NCBI RefSeq assembly: GCF_019966545.1
Contig: NZ_JAIMIC010000005.1
Coordinates: forward strand, 1-64,000
Direction: 5' to 3'
Origin: Heliomarina baculiformis
GTDB lineage: Bacteria; Pseudomonadota; Alphaproteobacteria; Rhodobacterales; Rhodobacteraceae
Length of the DNA stretch: 64,000 bases
Shown one piece after another: positions 62,161 to 64,000 of the stretch; positions within the stretch are counted from its first letter, which is position 1, and every line of letters starts with the position of its first letter. A model generated the notes under the pieces. That model saw only the letters and a list, made by a program, of their open reading frames with translations. It was not told where the DNA came from and did no database searches. Position numbers and translations under genes: made by a program.

Positions 62161-63294
62161 ATGGAACTGAAGGGGCGCGAGATCACCGTGCTGGGCGCCG
62201 GTATCGGCGGGTTGACGGCAGCGCTGGCGCTGGCGCGACGGGGTGCGCAGGTATGTGTGCTGGAACAGGCGGCCAAGCTGGCAGAGGTGGGGGCCGGGAT
62301 CCAGATCAGCCAGAATGGCATGGTAGTCCTGCGCGCGCTTGATGTCTTTGGCGCTATCCCCGCCGGGGCGGTGCGCTCGGACGGGGTGGAGCTGCGGGAT
62401 TTCAGGGCGGGGCGCATGGTGACTCGCCTGCCACCGCCAAAGGCTGGCCCGACATGGTATTTTCATCGCGCCGATCTGTTGGCCAGTCTTGAGACAGCTG
62501 CGCTGGGGGCCGGTGTAAGGATCGAGCTGGGGCAGCAGGTGGTCGGGCTGGAACAGGCCGGCAAAGCGGTGACTGTGAAGCTTGCGGATGGCGGCAGCAT
62601 CGAAAGCCCGCTGGTCATCGGCGCGGACGGGGTGCGCGGCGTGTCGCGCGCTTATGTCTGTGGGCAGCAGGAGGCGCGGTTCTCGGGACAGGCCGCATGG
62701 CGCGCGGTCGTTCCGGCGACTGGCGGGGAAACCATCCGGGCGCTCCTGACCATGGCGCCCGGCCGCCATGTGGTGACCTATCCGCTGCGCGACGGCGCGT
62801 GGATGAATATCGTGGCAGTGGAGGATCGTCTCGACTGGCGGCAGGAAAGCTGGCGCGCGGAAGGTGACTTGGCCGAGTTCCAAGCGCGTTTCGGCGATTT
62901 CGGCGGTGAAGTGGGCGCATTGCTGCAGCGCGTGGACAAGGTGCATATCTGGGGGCTGCACCTGCATCCGGTTGCCGGGAGCTGGTATCGCGGGCAGGTG
63001 GCAGTTCTGGGAGACGCGGCCCATCCGACGCTGCCTTTCATGGCGCAAGGGGCCTGTCTTGCCATCGAGGACGGCTGGGTGCTGGCGCAGTCGCTGACAG
63101 AGGGCGGACTGGCGCAGTACGAAGCGATGCGGATCGACCGGGCCCGGCGCGTGGTGGCGGCGGCGCGGGGTAATACATGGAAGTTTCATGCGCCAAGCCC
63201 GTTTCGCGAAATCGGCCAGATCGCGCTGCGGCTTGGCGGCGAGAGGATCGCGCCCCGCTTTGAGTGGATATATGGCGCGGATGTAACCGCTTGA
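62161..63294 (+). CDS. FAD-dependent monooxygenase
   Basis: The protein has 377 residues and the PHBH/salicylate hydroxylase-type FAD fold: GAGIGG (12-17), ADLLASLETAA with DG motif (GADGVRGVSR) and GDAAHPTLPFMAQGA near residue 285. It should hydroxylate an aromatic compound using NAD(P)H; 3-hydroxybenzoate or salicylate hydroxylases are the closest in layout, but the substrate cannot be named. The start at 62161 has GAGAG upstream; an in-frame ATG at 62143 is inside the terminator region. No aromatic-degradation genes are nearby. Confidence 0.85.
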   Translation: MELKGREITVLGAGIGGLTAALALARRGAQVCVLEQAAKLAEVGAGIQISQNGMVVLRALDVFGAIPAGAVRSDGVELRDFRAGRMVTRLPPPKAGPTWYFHRADLLASLETAALGAGVRIELGQQVVGLEQAGKAVTVKLADGGSIESPLVIGADGVRGVSRAYVCGQQEARFSGQAAWRAVVPATGGETIRALLTMAPGRHVVTYPLRDGAWMNIVAVEDRLDWRQESWRAEGDLAEFQARFGDFGGEVGALLQRVDKVHIWGLHLHPVAGSWYRGQVAVLGDAAHPTLPFMAQGACLAIEDGWVLAQSLTEGGLAQYEAMRIDRARRVVAAARGNTWKFHAPSPFREIGQIALRLGGERIAPRFEWIYGADVTA

Positions 63295-63324
63295 GGGGGA
63301 CACTTGCCGAAGTGGCAAAGGGGC

Positions 63325-63386
63325 GCTGCCCCGTCGCCCCAAGGGGCGACTCCCCGGGATATTTTTGACCCAAAGAAGCCGGGGAA
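63325..63386 (+). repeat. GC-rich palindromic intergenic element
   Basis: The element contains GTCGCCCC (63333-63340), AA, GGGGCGAC (63343-63350), a perfect 8-bp hairpin, then CCCCGGGATATTTTTGACCCAAAGAAG. Its ends (GGGGC...CCCC) and this tail resemble a dispersed palindromic element seen between genes in Rhodobacterales. It could serve as a terminator for the monooxygenase. Other copies could not be searched. Confidence 0.55.
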
Positions 63387-63737
63387 TTAGATCAGCGCCA
63401 TGCGTTCTGAGCGTTCCGGGTCTGGGAAGGGCCGGTAGAGTGAGAAATCGGCTGCATGGACCAGCGCACTGACCGCCTGATGCAGGGTTTCAACCTCTTC
63501 GCTTTGCTGGCCGGACAGGCGAAATGCCTGATCGAGCTGTGTCATGTCGGCGACTTCGACCTCGAGCAGGAAATCGCGATAGCAATCCGCAGCGAGGTTG
63601 AGTTTGCGTCGCAAGAGGCGCCAGCTTCCGATGACGCCGCGGCCTTGCAGGAAGCTCATCCATTCATCCACGGCCTTGGCAAAGGCCAGAGCCTTGGCAT
63701 CGTCCCTGAGATCGATGGTCGCGCAATAAAGGTTCAT
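63387..63737 (-). CDS. DUF6614 protein
   Basis: The protein has 116 residues, with a ferredoxin-like pattern of strands and helices (NLYCATIDLRDDAKALAFAKAVDEW, FLLEVEVADMTQLDQAF). It is a soluble protein and belongs to the DUF6614 family common in Rhodobacterales. No catalytic residue was identified. It is close upstream of the convergent FAD gene and divergent region of gyrA. Its function is unknown. Confidence 0.78.
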   Translation of the reverse strand: MNLYCATIDLRDDAKALAFAKAVDEWMSFLQGRGVIGSWRLLRRKLNLAADCYRDFLLEVEVADMTQLDQAFRLSGQQSEEVETLHQAVSALVHAADFSLYRPFPDPERSERMALI

Positions 63738-63840
63738 TCAGCATCACTCCGCCGGTTTTCGGGGAGTTTGGCGCAAATGGGTTACCGGCCTGTTAAGAGG
63801 ATCGGGGCGGGAACCGATATCCGGCACCCGCCCGTCGATC

Positions 63841-64000
63841 TTATTCCTCGCCGCCGGTGAGCGTGCCTTCGTCTGTCGCGTCTTCTTCTTCGCTTTCTGC
63901 AATCCAGGCGACGCTTACGACCTCTTCGCCCTTGGCGGTATTGAAGACACGGACACCCCCGGCGCTGCGCGAGCGGAAGGAGATGCCTTTGACCGGCACC
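63841..64000 (-). CDS. gyrA: DNA gyrase subunit A, C-terminal end (partial)
   Basis: The final 52 codons of a gene that enters from the right edge: VPVKGISFRSRSAGGVRVF, then NTAKGEEVVSVAWIAE and an acidic Glu-rich tail ending at TAA (63841-63843). The RSAGGVRVFNTAKGE segment is the last beta-propeller blade of GyrA. It belongs to a type II topoisomerase that supercoils DNA with GyrB. The rest is outside the window. Confidence 0.88.
   Translation of the reverse strand, partial: VPVKGISFRSRSAGGVRVFNTAKGEEVVSVAWIAESEEEDATDEGTLTGGEE

Noticed and set aside
1-64000. CRISPR array, prophage or insertion sequence
   Set aside because: No regularly spaced repeats, phage structural genes or transposase motifs were seen.

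Overview
The window comes from the chromosome of an alphaproteobacterium of the order Rhodobacterales (Rhodobacteraceae, probably the Roseobacter group). The evidence is a one-step 5-aminolevulinate synthase (Shemin pathway) under a perfect FNR/FnrL box, the mrcA-prfB pair, RF2 without a programmed frameshift, the bpt transferase, several small families typical of this order (DUF2852, DUF6614, DUF2927), a VPLPA-type PEP-CTERM protein and a TRAP transporter. Most of the sequence is ordinary core chromosome with tightly packed operons. The first 4 kb looks accessory or decaying.

Layout. 0.1-4 kb: a dead MFS transporter gene with four lesions, an exported SH3 protein preceded by an 11-G tract, a lipoprotein and several tiny membrane ORFs. 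4-11.8 kb: five signalling genes on the minus strand (four histidine kinase proteins and a CheY/Rcp-like receiver) with no DNA-binding output domain. 12-17 kb: a YhaN/YhaO (SbcC/SbcD-like) ATPase and nuclease pair. 17-19 kb: two identical tRNA-Asp genes, a sulfotransferase-like gene and a glycosyltransferase. 19-25 kb: an M20 peptidase, hemA with its FnrL-type promoter, a RodZ-like protein and ispG. 25-26 kb: a Xre/RES toxin-antitoxin pair, then a DsbA-like thiol oxidoreductase. 27-36 kb: an aminotransferase, a cell-wall amidase, PBP1A, RF2, an amidase-signature enzyme and a DUF2189 membrane protein. 36-38.3 kb: a Rieske oxygenase with a coupled small protein and a XRE regulator. 38.5-42.1 kb: the ilvB-(exported protein)-ilvN operon, preceded by a leader-peptide attenuator. 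42.6-47 kb: a TRAP transporter with unusually large membrane subunits. 47-50.8 kb: small housekeeping or conserved genes. 50.9-55.7 kb: glnE, a small ORF, an RlmI-like methyltransferase and a PIN protein in an overlapping operon. 55.7-61.5 kb: an M48 protease, a PEP-CTERM protein and a MoxR-GNAT-DUF2927-small membrane protein-VWA operon. 61.6-64 kb: dksA, an FAD monooxygenase, DUF6614 and the 3' end of gyrA.

The regulatory DNA is the most informative part. The ilv leader (promoter, Leu-Val-Val-Ile-Val peptide, antiterminator, terminator) can be read completely, and the hemA promoter has an FNR box placed exactly as expected for a class II activated promoter. The best candidates for under-described biology are the MoxR/DUF2927/VWA operon, the output-less kinase cluster, the enlarged TRAP permease and the exported protein lodged between ilvB and ilvN. 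No CRISPR array, prophage, transposase or intact insertion sequence was seen.
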